This document shows, one piece after another, positions 33,538-44,845 of a stretch of 64,000 bases of DNA. The notes below the pieces were generated by a model. It did not search any database, was not told where the DNA came from, and saw only the letters and a list, made by a program, of their open reading frames with translations. The stretch is from the NCBI GenBank assembly GCA_035222895.1, contig JAVYIG010000899.1, positions 350,530 through 414,529 on the forward strand. Reading direction: 5' to 3'. The position numbers were made by a program, and so were the translations under genes. Source of the DNA: Strongylocentrotus droebachiensis (taxonomy: Eukaryota > Echinodermata > Echinoidea > Camarodonta > Strongylocentrotidae). Each line of letters starts with the position of its first letter. Position 1 is the stretch's first letter.

Positions 33538-34614
33538 ATGGATGACTTTGATGTTGAAAAGTTTTTGAGTCAGGCATTGACCATTGGCCGGTTACGTCAG
33601 CTACGAAAGGTTGATTTAACAGCTGTAGGAACAAAGCTATTGGTAAATCTAACTGGTCACAAAAGCAAGGCAGAAATAGTTGATGCAATTACAGCCCATG
33701 CGGGACTGAGCGCTGCGACGGCCGCGGCCCGAGCGGACGCGACTACAACTAATGATAATGGTGGTACTAATAACCAAGATAAAGCTACCAGTGACGAGGT
33801 TGACCTTGATTTAGCTATGATTGAGCTAGAGGAGAGAAGAGATAGAATAAAGGCTGCCCAGCATGAGAGGGAAATGGAACGAAAGAGGTTGGAATTTGAA
33901 ATGATGCGTCATAATAACGCGAATTCTCAGGGCAGTCAGTCTGGTGAGAGAGACAAGAGGTCGATGGAAGCTGGGTTCTCTGCTAGGGTTAAGCTTGTTC
34001 CGAGATATGATGAAAATGAGTTAGATTCATTCTTTCTTATGTTTGAGAGGGTTGCCAAGAGAATGGAGTGGCCGGAAAATGAATGGGCATTGCTCATCCA
34101 ACAAGTGATTTCTGGTAAAGCTCAGTCGGTTGTTTCTGCACTGAGTTATGAGCAGGCATTTGATTATTGGACAATGAAGGATGCTATTCTTCATTCATTT
34201 GAGTTGATTCCAGAAGCCTATCGTCAGAGGTTTCGCAATCTCAGGAGAGAAACTGGAGAGACTTGTGTAGAGTTTGCTTGGAAAAAGGAAGTTTCCTTCG
34301 ATCAGTGGATCAGATCTTTGAAAATAGATGCCACATATGATTCTCTTCGAGAGATTATGCTCATTGATGAGCTTAAAAGATGTATGTCTCAAGAGGTTAG
34401 GACATATGTCAATGATAATGTAGTTAGTGATGTGAGAAAGGCTGCCATGTTGGCAGATGGGTACGAATTGACACATAAAGGGAGTAGTTCACCACTTACT
34501 AGGCGTAGGAATCAATCTAGGTCACCTACGACTCACAGAAAGTCGGGTAACACCGGTGTGACGGCAGATCTTGTTACCTTGGCGGATCGTGTTCTCGGAA
34601 CAAAATCTGCCTAG
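33538..34614 (+). CDS. Gag-like protein of a truncated LTR retrotransposon
   Basis: A 358-codon uninterrupted frame. Residues 1-60 form a small helical N-terminus; 95-125 is a charged coiled-coil stretch (ELEERRDRIKAAQHEREMER). About 145-310 carries the capsid/SCAN-like core with RVKLVPRYDENELDSFFLMF, RMEWPENEWALLIQQVISGK, ELIPEAYRQRFRN and ETGETCVEFAWKKE, all typical of metazoan Ty3-like Gag. After about residue 338 the protein changes character; the expected CCHC zinc knuckle is missing and the last 20 or so codons run into a CAGAT/GGCGGAT/AACAAA repeat, so the C-terminus is probably the product of an insertion. No protease, RT or integrase follows. The open frame suggests recent truncation or, less likely, domestication. 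Confidence 0.8.
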   Translation: MDDFDVEKFLSQALTIGRLRQLRKVDLTAVGTKLLVNLTGHKSKAEIVDAITAHAGLSAATAAARADATTTNDNGGTNNQDKATSDEVDLDLAMIELEERRDRIKAAQHEREMERKRLEFEMMRHNNANSQGSQSGERDKRSMEAGFSARVKLVPRYDENELDSFFLMFERVAKRMEWPENEWALLIQQVISGKAQSVVSALSYEQAFDYWTMKDAILHSFELIPEAYRQRFRNLRRETGETCVEFAWKKEVSFDQWIRSLKIDATYDSLREIMLIDELKRCMSQEVRTYVNDNVVSDVRKAAMLADGYELTHKGSSSPLTRRRNQSRSPTTHRKSGNTGVTADLVTLADRVLGTKSA

Positions 34615-34708
34615 CAGATATCGTGATCAGCAGCGGTATACCCGCTACAACCAAATCTGCCGTTAGTGAACACGGCGGATAATGTGCATTGGCTGATTTT
34701 GTTCCTAT
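34545..34708. repeat. GCGGAT/AACAAAATCTGCC repeat that truncates the gag frame
   Basis: Short words GGCAGAT, GGCGGAT, AACAAAATCTGCC and GTAACACCGGTGTGACGG alternate in both orientations. ACCGG...GCAGAT and GCGAT/GCGGAT...GTTC words also build the repeats at 38771 and at the palindrome centre (51697-51890). The gag stop codon lies inside it. Confidence 0.45.
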
Positions 34709-34719
34709 ATAGCTACAGG

Positions 34720-35580
34720 CAGTGGCGAACATGGCATACCGCGTCAGGGGGGGGGGGGGGGGGGGGGGGGGTTGGGGGGAGGGTGTTTATTATTTTTTTT
34801 TTTTGGGGGGGGGAGGGTTTTCCCCCCTCCCACGGTATTTTGATGTTTGCGATCTCGCGATTTCATGCATACCCGTACCTTACTTATGTTTTGTTGATTT
34901 TGAAAAGTCTTCATAATTCGAAAAAGATTGTTTTATTGGGAGGGGGGGGGGTAGGGTTAGGGGTGTGACACCCAAATTTGCTGCCAACTTTTAAGGGTGC
35001 GACGTCATCCAAATTTGCCGATTAACAAATGCATAGCATCTACCACCCTCCTTCCCTATCCTAAATGTTAATTATTCCATGGTTTAATTAGGCTCTTATC
35101 AAATTAAAAAACCTTTTGAAGTAATCATTACCCCCTATAATATTGAAACATGCAACTAATTTGTTTCTACATCGTGATCAGTGATAAAAAATAATCATGC
35201 GAGCGCGAGGCATTACGAACTGATTTTTCCCTCAACAGTGACAGGAACTGGGCTTATGAAGCCCTTCAAAATTTCTGTCGGCAAATGCGTCACTCTTTTC
35301 CTCTTTCCTTCCCTACTTCTTTCATTTTTTTTTCTCTCTCTCTCTCTCTCTCCTTTTTTCTTTCTCTTTTTCTTTCCTTTCTTTCCCTTTTTTCTTCTTT
35401 TCTTTCTTTTTCTTTCCTTTCGTTTCCCTTTTCTCTTTTCTTCTTTTCTTTCTTTTTCTTTTTCCTTCCTTTCTTTTTCCTTTTCTCTTTTCTTCTTTTC
35501 TTTCTCTTTCTCTTTCGTCGGGGGGGGGGGGGGGGCAATCCGGCCCCTTCCCCCCCCCCCCCCCCATAGGTACGCTAGTG
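34720..35580. mobile_element. hAT-type insertion with 8-bp target duplication GCTACAGG
   Basis: GCTACAGG at 34712-34719 is repeated at 35581-35588. The element starts CAGTGGCGAACATGG and ends with the complement of CACTAGCGTACC. The 861-base interior begins and ends with G/C homopolymers and contains a 190-base polypyrimidine tract. No transposase. Confidence 0.85.
35325..35518 (+). repeat. polypyrimidine tract (TTTCTTTCC-type)
   Basis: Nearly 200 bases of only C and T with internal near-repeats of TCTTTTCTTCTTTTCTTTCT. Long homopurine/homopyrimidine stretches of this kind can form triplex (H-DNA) structures. Frames on either strand are artefacts. Confidence 0.85.
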
Positions 35581-35589
35581 GCTACAGGA

Positions 35590-37440
35590 CATGGTCTGAT
35601 AATTCTATCGTGAATAACATGGCGGATTGCTAGACTTAAATTATCTGATTTGTTCGTATTGGACATCGAATCTGTAGGCTATTCCGAAAAGCATCCCCCC
35701 TTTATTGCATTGACGCCCACAGGCGACAAAGCCTTGTTGTCTCTCTTTCTTCTTGTCCATTCTTCTTGTCCATCGTTCTAATTTTATGTTAAAACCAGCA
35801 TAATTGACATTTTGGCATTTTTGTTTTATTTATGCCCGAGTGGGTCTAATGGCCTCTAGAGGCCTATACATAAGACCTCCTCCCCAACTGCTGTTTTAAC
35901 AGAAATAAATCATAATTTAATTACGTATTTATTTCATTTCATTAAACATTTTTCCTGTGATCCAGTCTCTGTGCTTTTTCATTTTCTTTCTTTTCATTTA
36001 TAACTAAAATGAAGGCAGATATGGGAAGGGTCATGATTGGTCAGAGCAAATTGACGTGTTTGTTTGGAATCTTTCAAACTTTTGTATTACTGCATTTGTT
36101 AGCCAAGAAAACCTTTTAAAATAAAACAACCTGACTCCCATAGTAGCGTTTTAAACATTGGTAAGCCCCCCCCCCCCCCCCCAAAAAAAAAAAAAAAAAA
36201 AAAAAAAAACAGATTCCTTTTATTTTATATGATAAATTGCAAGAAATAGAAATTATCAACGGCTTCGATCATTTCTTTAAAAATAGATTTATAAGCTAAT
36301 AAAACAATATAGACCTAATAAACTTAAATTTGTTTTACCCCTATTTTCAAACTATTCTCGAATCCTTACAGAGTATAATTCAGGTTATTTTGCCACCTTT
36401 AGAAGTTGTCCGCATCCAATAGACGAAAAGGATTATATTGTATTTCTTTATCAATTTAAAATTTAATCTAGAGAGAACGAGAGATTAAATTTTACAAATG
36501 TACACATTTCCATGTACATTTACTTAATTTATATTATAATGTAAACGATATTGTGATGGTCTTTGCTTAATTTTAGTTTGCATTCTTTCCTCTAGCTTTA
36601 TCTTCTAATTTACTAATCTAATTTAGTAAAAGTTAGTATAAATATAATTTTGATTTCTATCTCTTCCCCTATGTCATAGCCTCCATTCTTGCTCTCCCTT
36701 CCTCATGTTAGTCTATCTCTCTTTCTCTCTCTCTCTCTCTCTCTGTAATGATAACCCCTCTATCAATCTTTTCTCCATCAACTCTTGATATGTTCCTCTT
36801 CTTCTCCTTCTCGTTCATCATCACAATAATCATCATCTCAAAACTGTATTAATCAATCTAGAAGACTCTTTAGATTGATCAATACAGTTCTTATAACATA
36901 TGACCTTTATGTACAAACAATAAACCAAATGGTCACAATCATTTAATAAAAAGTGGTAAGAACAATTATTCCAACTCTATGGGCAACAACGTAATCTCCA
37001 TTTTCTCCTCCTCGTTCAAATATTAGCTTCTTTTTCATTCTTTACTCGTGTTACTTCTCTATCTCTCTGACTATACTCACAAGAAAGTAGAATCAACGGT
37101 TTGACATGAAACAGTCTAGAAAATGAACTAAATTTATTCAAGTATCAAATGATTTTGAATTACAGACAGCTTTCTCCCACGAGATGAAACAAATATCTCC
37201 CTAACCAGAAACTGGCAAAATAACTAAATGCCATTCCCTCTTTGTAGTCTCTCATTCTTCCCTCCTTATCTACTAGGTACACACAAATGTCTCTATACAT
37301 AGTAGATGACCAGCTCTGCAGTCTGCATGCCTTCCCCCCCCCCCCCCCCCCCGCCCCCTCTCCATCCATCGTCCAGTTTATCTCTACCTCGGATGGCTGA
37401 ACAGCTACCCCCAGCGTCAAGGCAGAGAACACCCATAAAA
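35590..37440. other. intergenic with simple repeats
   Basis: Contains a C run joined to an A run at about 36167-36209, a (CT)n run at about 36719-36744 and a poly-C tract at about 37336-37352. No gene is supported. Confidence 0.4.
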
Positions 37441-37446
37441 TAATGA

Positions 37447-37563
37447 CTACTCGATTTCCAAGCTTGAGTCCCCTCCTTGTAGAAAGTCACGTAACACTTC
37501 TGTTGTCCATTGTGCAATGAGCTCTCTCGTAGCATCTACGTTATCTTCTGATTCATCGGCCAT
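37447..37563 (-). pseudogene. frameshifted N-terminus of a SAP-domain-like protein
   Basis: An ATG at 37563 in a good context (ACTATGG, minus strand) opens 38 codons: MADESEDNVDATRELIAQWT then TEVLRDFLQGG, then a stop. A shift of frame at LQGG continues RRGLKLGNR, and the combination W-x3-L-R-x-F-L ... R-G-L-x-L-G-x-R is the pattern of SAP-like (DNA-binding) domains common in metazoan multicopy and transposon-linked proteins. I read it as a relic first exon; no downstream exon was recognised. Confidence 0.35.
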
Positions 37564-37667
37564 AGTGTTCGATGATGCTGCAACTTATAAATAAAAGGAA
37601 AAAGAAAATCAAATTTAAGTTTGTGACAAAAGAACCCTCATCACTTCTTCAACACTAGATCATGTAG

Positions 37668-38045
37668 CAGACGTGTATGCAGGGGGGAGGGAGTTTCGGG
37701 GGTTGAACCCCCCCCCCCCTCCTCCAATTTTGTTTATACTATGTGTGTGTGTGTTTTTGAGGAACCCCCCCCCCCCCTCACTTTTTTAATAACAAAAATA
37801 AATTAAACATTTTTTGTGCTAAAGGGTGACCCAAAAAAGGTGACCTTACCCCCCACCAACTGAACAAAATATCGGTCTGCCAAATGTTCATATTTTCGGG
37901 GAAAAAAAGAAGGAAAAAAAAGTGCTCTTACCACCCCCCGGCTTATTCAACGGCTGGCCGAGTCGTTGTGAAATGACTGCGTGATTTTCAAATTTTACCC
38001 CCCGGCCCCCCCCCCCCCCTCGAAAAAATCCTCCGTACGCCCCCG
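37668..38045. mobile_element. hAT-type insertion with 8-bp target duplication TCATGTAG
   Basis: TCATGTAG at 37660-37667 recurs at 38046-38053. The element begins CAGACGTGTATGCAGG and ends with the complement of CGGGGGCGTACGGAGG. It has a poly-G/poly-C interior with GGCTGGCCGAGTCGTTG-type words shared with the element at 22264-22718. Confidence 0.85.
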
Positions 38046-38770
38046 TCATGTAGATCCTCAAGTAGAGCTCATTGATATCAGACTATTATATCCAGATCCA
38101 GATCGACAAATCTATCGTTTTCATGGCCTCTGTTACTTTCTTACATTTATGATTTCTAATTGCAATCACTCTACACACTATCTATCTACATTCTATCTAG
38201 GCCTAACTGTCGGCCATTCTAGTAGACCCTATTCCATTATCAATTATAGGATCTAGAAAGTCTATTCATACTTCATGAGACATAAATCTCATATTACTGT
38301 ACATTTCTACCTAAAACACGAGTGTTTAGCAGCTTAAAAGGCAATCAGTCTAGGGCCTACTTAAAATGCACACACATTTGAACATACGGGACTAGATCTA
38401 GATCTAGGCCTACATTTACTAAAGTTGGATCTCGGCCCACTCTCATTACGTCGTATTATCAGCTTTATTAGTCATAAAAATGAATAACCACAAACTTTGG
38501 TTTTCTTACCGTACAAATGATACTGGATTGGAAGAAAATCACTGCAGAATGGCGGACTATGTACAAAATTATGATGTTGATTCAATAAGAATCCCGTTGT
38601 TTGCAACAGGACAGCTGATCACGGCGAAGGTGAAAATAGACTAGAATTATGTCCCGGCATGCTTTGCGATGAAACAACCGCAAGCGGAGACCGGATACCA
38701 CTCATAAAAACGATACCTTCAGAATGTAACGATAGCTGCAAAACGGAACACTATCTGCCAGCCACTCTGC

Positions 38771-38985
38771 GTGGTGGGTAACAATATCTGCCGGTGTCAT
38801 AGGCGATTTGTTCCACGCAGGCGATCTGTTCCTCGGAACCGATCGCCTGGATATGTACCCGCCGATTTGTTCCGGATTCGTACATTCGTTCCACTAGTCA
38901 CAGGCGATCGGTTCCGGCCAGGCGATTGGTTCCGTGGAACCAATCGGCGGGATATTTAGCCGCCGATCCGTTCCGAATCTCAACG
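38771..38985. repeat. GGCGATTTGTTCC / GGAACCGATCGCC foldback repeat
   Basis: GCGATTTGTTCC, GCGATCGGTTCC, GCCGATTTGTTCC and their complements follow one another with few other bases. The segment AACAATATCTGCCGGTGT...AGGCGATTTGTTCC also occurs, nearly unchanged, in the right half of the palindrome centre at 51794-51831. This is a second copy of the sequence that sits at the hinge of the giant inverted repeat. Confidence 0.7.
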
Positions 38986-38999
38986 GAGAGCGTGCGTGC

Positions 39000-40110
39000 T
39001 CACGTATTATTGAATACACGCCATGGTACACCCCTAAAGCAAAATGAACTATTCTGGTCGGCCTTTGCAACCAATCAAACTTCTCCAAATTCGCTACACC
39101 AACGATTGCCAATTTGAGAACTTTGTTTAGAAATGCAGATTCCCGTTGTTCAAATATGTTGATAATTGCGGCCAATGATTGACCACAAAATAGTAACTAT
39201 AGACAGCGAAGCGACGGGGACTGGGTGGTCTATAGTGAAAATGGCAGTTGTTGCCATAGGCTTAGTTTGCCTGTAAATGCAAATGTCGGGGTGTTTTCTA
39301 ATCAGGCCTTCTAATTTGGTTTGAATGCTGCTTTATATGATATCGTGTTACGTCAACCACCTATTACCGGGCTTCATCACAGAATCTAATTATATTATGC
39401 ATGTGGGCTGCATGCATGATATGTAGTTTAAATGAAAGAGATGCGGGTGGGGGGGGGGCGGGGTCAACACAAAACCCTTTCCTTACTTAATTCCAAGTGC
39501 CATTTTAATATCAATTTTGTCACAAATGCTACGTGCACCCAGGGAGGTGTTAACTAACAGCCACTGGTGCACCTTATACTTTGAAAAAGTGGCCCTTGTA
39601 CGTTTTATGCATTTTAAGCATGCCCTTTGAATCTGTGATGGGTGTCCCATCTGTAAGTTACAATTTTTTTTCTTTCCCTTTAAAAAAAAAATTAGAATAC
39701 TTCAGTCTCAGAAAGGCCTCATTCTCTGAAATTTCAGATAATGTTCTCATTGCCCATGTAACTGGCCTGCATGGAGTGGTCATCTTTATTCTCATGTGCT
39801 TTCGATTAACTGTGAAGCCTGTCAGTGTGGTGTAAGGAAATACTTGTGATTAACCGATCATCCATACAAAATTTTAAAAAAAGAAACCATGAGCCTGCAT
39901 GCATGTAACGCAGCAAAAAAGAGAGAACAAAAAAAGGGGGGGGGGGAATGGGACAGCGTAACAAGGGTTGCGTTAGTGGGGGGGGGGGGCAGGGGGGAAT
40001 TAAAATGTTATTTCAAAGGGTCCCAAATGAGAGGTGGTTTTATAAGGGGAAAGGTACCTAAGAGGGACATGTGAAAGGGGAGATGTGAAGGAATTTAGGG
40101 AATCATATAC
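39000..40110. other. intergenic with G-rich tracts
   Basis: G runs at about 39451-39461, 39937-39947 and 39978-39989. No gene is supported. Confidence 0.35.
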
Positions 40111-40112
40111 AC

Positions 40113-40250
40113 AGTCTACTCCCGTTATAACGAGCACATATACGAGATTCCCTTTTAAAGACGCAATTCTACTACGTAACCGTCCCTGTTTCAAACATGT
40201 GCACATGGGTCTATGTGCCTATTTCATTACAAGGTAATTGGCTTGGTCGC
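40113..40250. mobile_element. diverged pogo/Tigger-like MITE
   Basis: Begins CAGTCTACTCCCGTTATAAC GAGCA and shares ATGTGCACATG and TCTATGTG with the better copy at 43168-43303. Its right end has decayed. Confidence 0.45.
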
Positions 40251-40260
40251 AAGCACCTTG

Positions 40261-41280
40261 TTATTTTCTGAATGTGTTCATTACTGTTTAAACCAATTTC
40301 ATTTTTTTTTTCTATTTATCTTGTCAAATTGCCATTCATTTAAATTCTTCGACCGCTAGTTCTGAAATGTATCGTCTATGCGACAAACTGAATGTGAATA
40401 GCAACTGATTAAAATTGCAATGCATGTACATGTGAATTTATTAAGCAGTACTACTACATTAATATCTACAGTCACTTGTTTACCAGAAGCAAGAAGCTCT
40501 CTGGATCTACCGCATGCTTCTCACCCTCTTTCGCTCCGACTCTCCTACACTCTCTTCTAAACCAAAATTGTACTGTGTGGCTTATTCTTCTTTAAATATA
40601 TATATTTTGAACTAAAAGTCAAATGTACTTTTTATGTTCTTGTACAATACCCAAATGATTTTTCTGCAAATATTAATATTATCATACAGCTTGAATTAAT
40701 GTACACTGAAAATGAACATAAAGATTTATGTATTTATTTTAAATGTCAAAACTTTTATTCTTCAAAATATGATATGCTTTTCTTTTCACAACGGCACATC
40801 AAAGAATCACGCTTTGAAGCACCACATGAAATGATGCAATAGGCAAGCGCTGGACATAATTTCTTTTTCTTTTTTTTTACAATGGAAGTAAAACGATATG
40901 ATATGATACATGTTATGATACATATGTACATGAATTAAGCATGTCAAACATTTCAGAATGTTCTACGTATTTATGTACCAACATTTAGCTATCGTAATCA
41001 AGCTCATTATTCTCGATTGAATGAACTAAAATCCTCATAGTTTAAAAGCCTTGATAATATATTAGTAAAACAAGAATTCCCATCGATGAAAGATACTATT
41101 AAAACTCCAATCAATGACAAAGTGAGACTTGAAATATCACTGAAAGTAATCGATCTCGAGAAAAAAATTCTGATCTGAAATATATCTCACACTTCTGTTG
41201 CATTCCCATGAACTCTAAAATGGAACACTTACGTATTCCTCTACGATATTCTTAACTAAAATATTGTTTTCTGATGCATT
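40261..41280. other. intergenic, nothing recognised
   Basis: AT-rich without supported features. Confidence 0.3.
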
Positions 41281-41282
41281 AG

Positions 41283-41873
41283 AGGGACCAGAAAGTGAGA
41301 GATCATGGGGAAAGGCATGGTATCCTCGGATGAAACAATTACATAGCCAGCTCTCTGATGGCGCAGTCACATTTCCACTGCGGGCCCGCACGACGTGTAG
41401 AAAACAGTTCTTTTTGCCATTTCCATAAGGTGCAGTACAGCGGAAATGTGACTGCGGGCGTTAGAGAGAGGGCCTGATGGGTGTTACATAATCCCCGGCG
41501 ACAAACTGTCTGGGGGAAAAGCAAATAAAGATATTGCGAGACCTGGATTTTCTCCAAGGTTAGGCTAAACAACCAGAAGTAAACTAGCCTGTGTTTTGTA
41601 TTTGGAAATGTTGGAGCATTAGTATACAAGTCGTTTCTTCGATAGTGAATATGGTGAGACCTGTTAAGAGTCTAACGTTAAAGACCAAGTATTGTTGAGA
41701 AATGCCAGAACCCGAAGTATTTGAATGGACTGAGTCGGTCAACTTCGTACTGTCCGAACATTTATTACAGTTAGTCCGACGGCCTCGCACGACGGATGGG
41801 TTATAATGCAAACAGGCATTTTGCAAATTCTGTATGATAAACTTTCCCCATGATCCCTCACTTTCTGGTCCCT
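41283..41873. mobile_element. MITE with about 32-bp terminal inverted repeats (AGGGACCAGAAAGTGAG)
   Basis: AGGGACCAGAAAGTGAGAGA TCATGGGGAAAG at the left end faces its reverse complement at the right end with one mismatch. A second internal inverted pair (CAGTCACATTTCC at about 41365 against GGAAATGTGACTG at about 41441) adds a foldback. The 590-base interior has no transposase. No certain target duplication. Confidence 0.7.
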
Positions 41874-41879
41874 TGTATA

Positions 41880-42570
41880 TCTGAAATTAGCGCAGAGACC
41901 ATGTTGCCCCTTAATCTTATCTTATAACATCATTGCCACTCCAGTGTGTATGGTTTAAATTTTTGATTTGTCAGTTACATGGTAATATTTGTACCATTAA
42001 AAATATGTTCTGCTTCACTGTGGTCTCCACTTTACCAATGCCAAACATTAACAGTATAAAAACTTCAATATTTTACCACAGCTTTTAAAGCCACAGCAGC
42101 CCTGTATGGCACCACCTTGAGTCCGGAGCTACATGTACTCAAAATGTCCTGTCTTCTAATCCAGAATGCAATATTCTGATCTTGTACTATATATGCCCAT
42201 TAAAAATATTACAAATGTATCTATTCTTTTGTATCTTTATAATTTATAACATTCATACAACTGATATGTCTCCAAGTAACAAAATGTTATCATTAATCCA
42301 ATTATAGGCTAATTTATACTGAAATGTACAATGTATTGTCAATCATTGTATCAAAACGTATATTTATCAAGACTAGCTTTACAGTGTATGCCCTAATCCC
42401 TTCGTGACCAGGACCATCAGCATAGTGTTACAGGACGGTGCACCATTAATACATCCATACACAATATTTCAAGATTCTTTATTTTATGGAATGTTTATGG
42501 AATCAAAATTACCGCTTCATACTCATTTACATGGGCGTACACTTCCAAGATAATTTTTTCATCAAATATA
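41880..42570. other. intergenic; possible continuation of the palindrome's left arm
   Basis: The left arm can be followed to about 42570 because that is where its mirror reaches the right edge of the window. The bases to the left may also belong to the arm, but their partner lies outside the window. Confidence 0.3.
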
Positions 42571-43167
42571 AAGTGATAAACATAATTATGACCTAATGTT
42601 GTTTACAAATTAGCTTGCACTGAAAAACGGACAAAGACAATTTGGACCATTGTGACTTCATTGTGATCTCAAAAGACATTGAAGTGTCATTAAGACAGGA
42701 ATGATTCTCAATTTCACAAATTCCAAATGAATTCCAGTCCTCACCAGATCTGATATGCAGTGCGTCCCCAAAGAACAAAAACCCTAAATCAAAGGGTTAA
42801 TTTATGCAGACTAAGTGCTCTATAAACTAATTCCAAGTCATATGCTTTCAAATGATACCTTAATGACACTGATCCATACACACTTCACCAAGCTCTATTG
42901 TTTTGAGCATGGCATGTCAAAAACCATTCTCGACTGCACAGTCTGAATGAATGCCCTTACGAGATAAGAGAAATACCAGACCCTTAACCGATTACTCCTT
43001 GATATATGGCGATACATACTATTACCAAGTTTGAAGTTCTAACCTCAAACGGATCTTGAGATATCACTAAAAACCTCTAACTTCATGTAAATATACCACT
43101 GTGACCTTTGACCTACTTACTCCAATATCTTATTGCTTGATCTTCCTATGGTGATACATACTACTAC

Positions 43168-43303
43168 AGTCCACTACCGTTATAACGAGCATGGATACAA
43201 CAAGATTCTCCCAGTCATGTGCACATGTGTCTATGTGTTCAGTACATGTATAATGAGGTAATTGGCATGGTCTTGAGCACGTCGTTAAAATGAGAGTGGA
43301 CTG
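43168..43303. mobile_element. pogo/Tigger-like MITE with TA target duplication (left arm)
   Basis: Flanked by TA on both sides (43166-43167, 43304-43305). It starts CAGTCCACTACCGTTATAAC and ends with the complement of CAGTCCACTCTCATTTTAAC. A 136-base Tc1/mariner-superfamily MITE; the right-arm copy is at 63266-63402. Confidence 0.75.
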
Positions 43304-43842
43304 TACCAAGTTTGAAGTTCCTACCTCAAATGATGCTTAACATATCGCCAAGCAGTGGGACCAACTGACGTACAGTTCTTGAGCCGATTAAATTGTATCA
43401 TGTGTTAGGAGTGTTTTTATCACGAAGCATAGATGTTCAGCTTCATGCAGATGTAATAACAACACTTTTGGCAAGTGAAAAAGTCACATTTGTATTCTTT
43501 CTAGATCCACAATTTCACCTATCTTACCGAATATTCCATTAAACTCAATCAAATACAATAAAAGATTGATTCTTCACCTTATAACCAAAAACATCAAATT
43601 TGATGTTTTAGAGCAGCAAGGGCCAAAATAAAAGTGGTCTTCTGACAGGTTCTGACTCGTTAAATATGCAGAACCTGTTCCGGTCATGCATACCAGTTGG
43701 ATGAAAGAAGCCACTTTCTGCGGACCTGTAGACTGACTGGTACCCGCATAGTGTATTATGTCTGTAAAAATTTGAGAACTTGGATGAACATCTTCTAAGG
43801 AAATATATGAGCTCCTCATCTCACACAGATCGAGTGTCCTCT

Positions 43843-43874
43843 TCAATCAGTTGTTTCCCAAGTTAGATACACTT
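43843..43874 (-). pseudogene. USP copy, left arm: terminal exon
   Basis: Mirror of 62695-62726: acceptor CTGCAG, then EVYLTWETTD and a stop. Intact in itself, but orphaned by the upstream deletion. Confidence 0.5.
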
Positions 43875-44482
43875 CTGCAGATAGAAAAAGCACATACATG
43901 TATGAAAGGTATGAAACGGTCAATGTTGTACCACATGGTATGTAAAGTATTCTAGGGTTTCAGCAAGCACTTATCACAACAGTAACAGGTTAAGATCATG
44001 TTTTTCAATGAAAGCTCAATTAAATTTTGATTATTACATCATTAAGCTAACAAAACAGTGATATAATTGACTTGCCCACTGTAGTTCTTGTTCAGGGAGA
44101 TCACAAAAAAATACAACACAAAAACAACAAGGACAGTCAGAACAATTTATGTCTACAGGACTATACTATTATATTACTAGGCAAGGAAGTCACTAACATC
44201 TGGGGACTGAATGAACATAAAGTTTATGACTTTATGGGATGAACCATGATCTTTGACCTACATACTCCAAAATCATTCTTGGCTATAGTATGATACCATG
44301 TACATGTACCTTCATATCAAATTTCATCAAAATCTGTCAAACATTACAAAAGTTATCAAATGGAAACTAGTGTTCACAAGACTTTTACGAATGGCTGGAC
44401 AGACAGAAGGACATACGGCAGTGTGACATTCTTGAAATTTTCTTATTGAGGAAGAAATGTGTATTCCTAGAGACATATATAC

Positions 44483-44544
44483 CTGCATTGAACACAAAGC
44501 TGAATGCCTCTGGGTATAAGACGTAATTCAGGTAAGAACTTGCC
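44483..44544 (-). pseudogene. USP copy, left arm: exon 9
   Basis: Mirror of 62025-62086, reading ASSYLNYVLYPEAFSFVFNA with acceptor and donor kept. Exons 6-8, which should precede it, are missing from this arm. Confidence 0.55.
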
Positions 44545-44845
44545 CTGAGAAAGAAAAAAAACACACAACAAAAGCAACATTGTTATGGTCTATATATTCA
44601 CGATTAACAGCGCCACTACTGGCAAGCTGCCGCAGGCTAATTTCTCAGCTTGCGGGAAAATGTATTTCATACAGTGAAGAGCTGCAACTCGCTAGCCACC
44701 AACACAAAATGTACTATTTCAATTTGCTCAATTAGATATCAGCACATATTATTTATTGAATTGGAACTAAAAACACATCCATCAAATAAATTCTAACTGA
44801 AAATATGACTTTTGGGGGACAAAATTATCAAACCACATTTTTGTT

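Noticed and set aside
35285..35666. Several Ser/Phe- or Lys/Arg-rich frames of 82-150 codons
   Set aside because: Translation of a pure polypyrimidine/polypurine tract.
43574..43846. 90-codon frame repeated in both arms (MKRTLDLCEMRSS)
   Set aside because: It lies 3' of the USP stop codon with no splice context; conservation is explained by the arm duplication.
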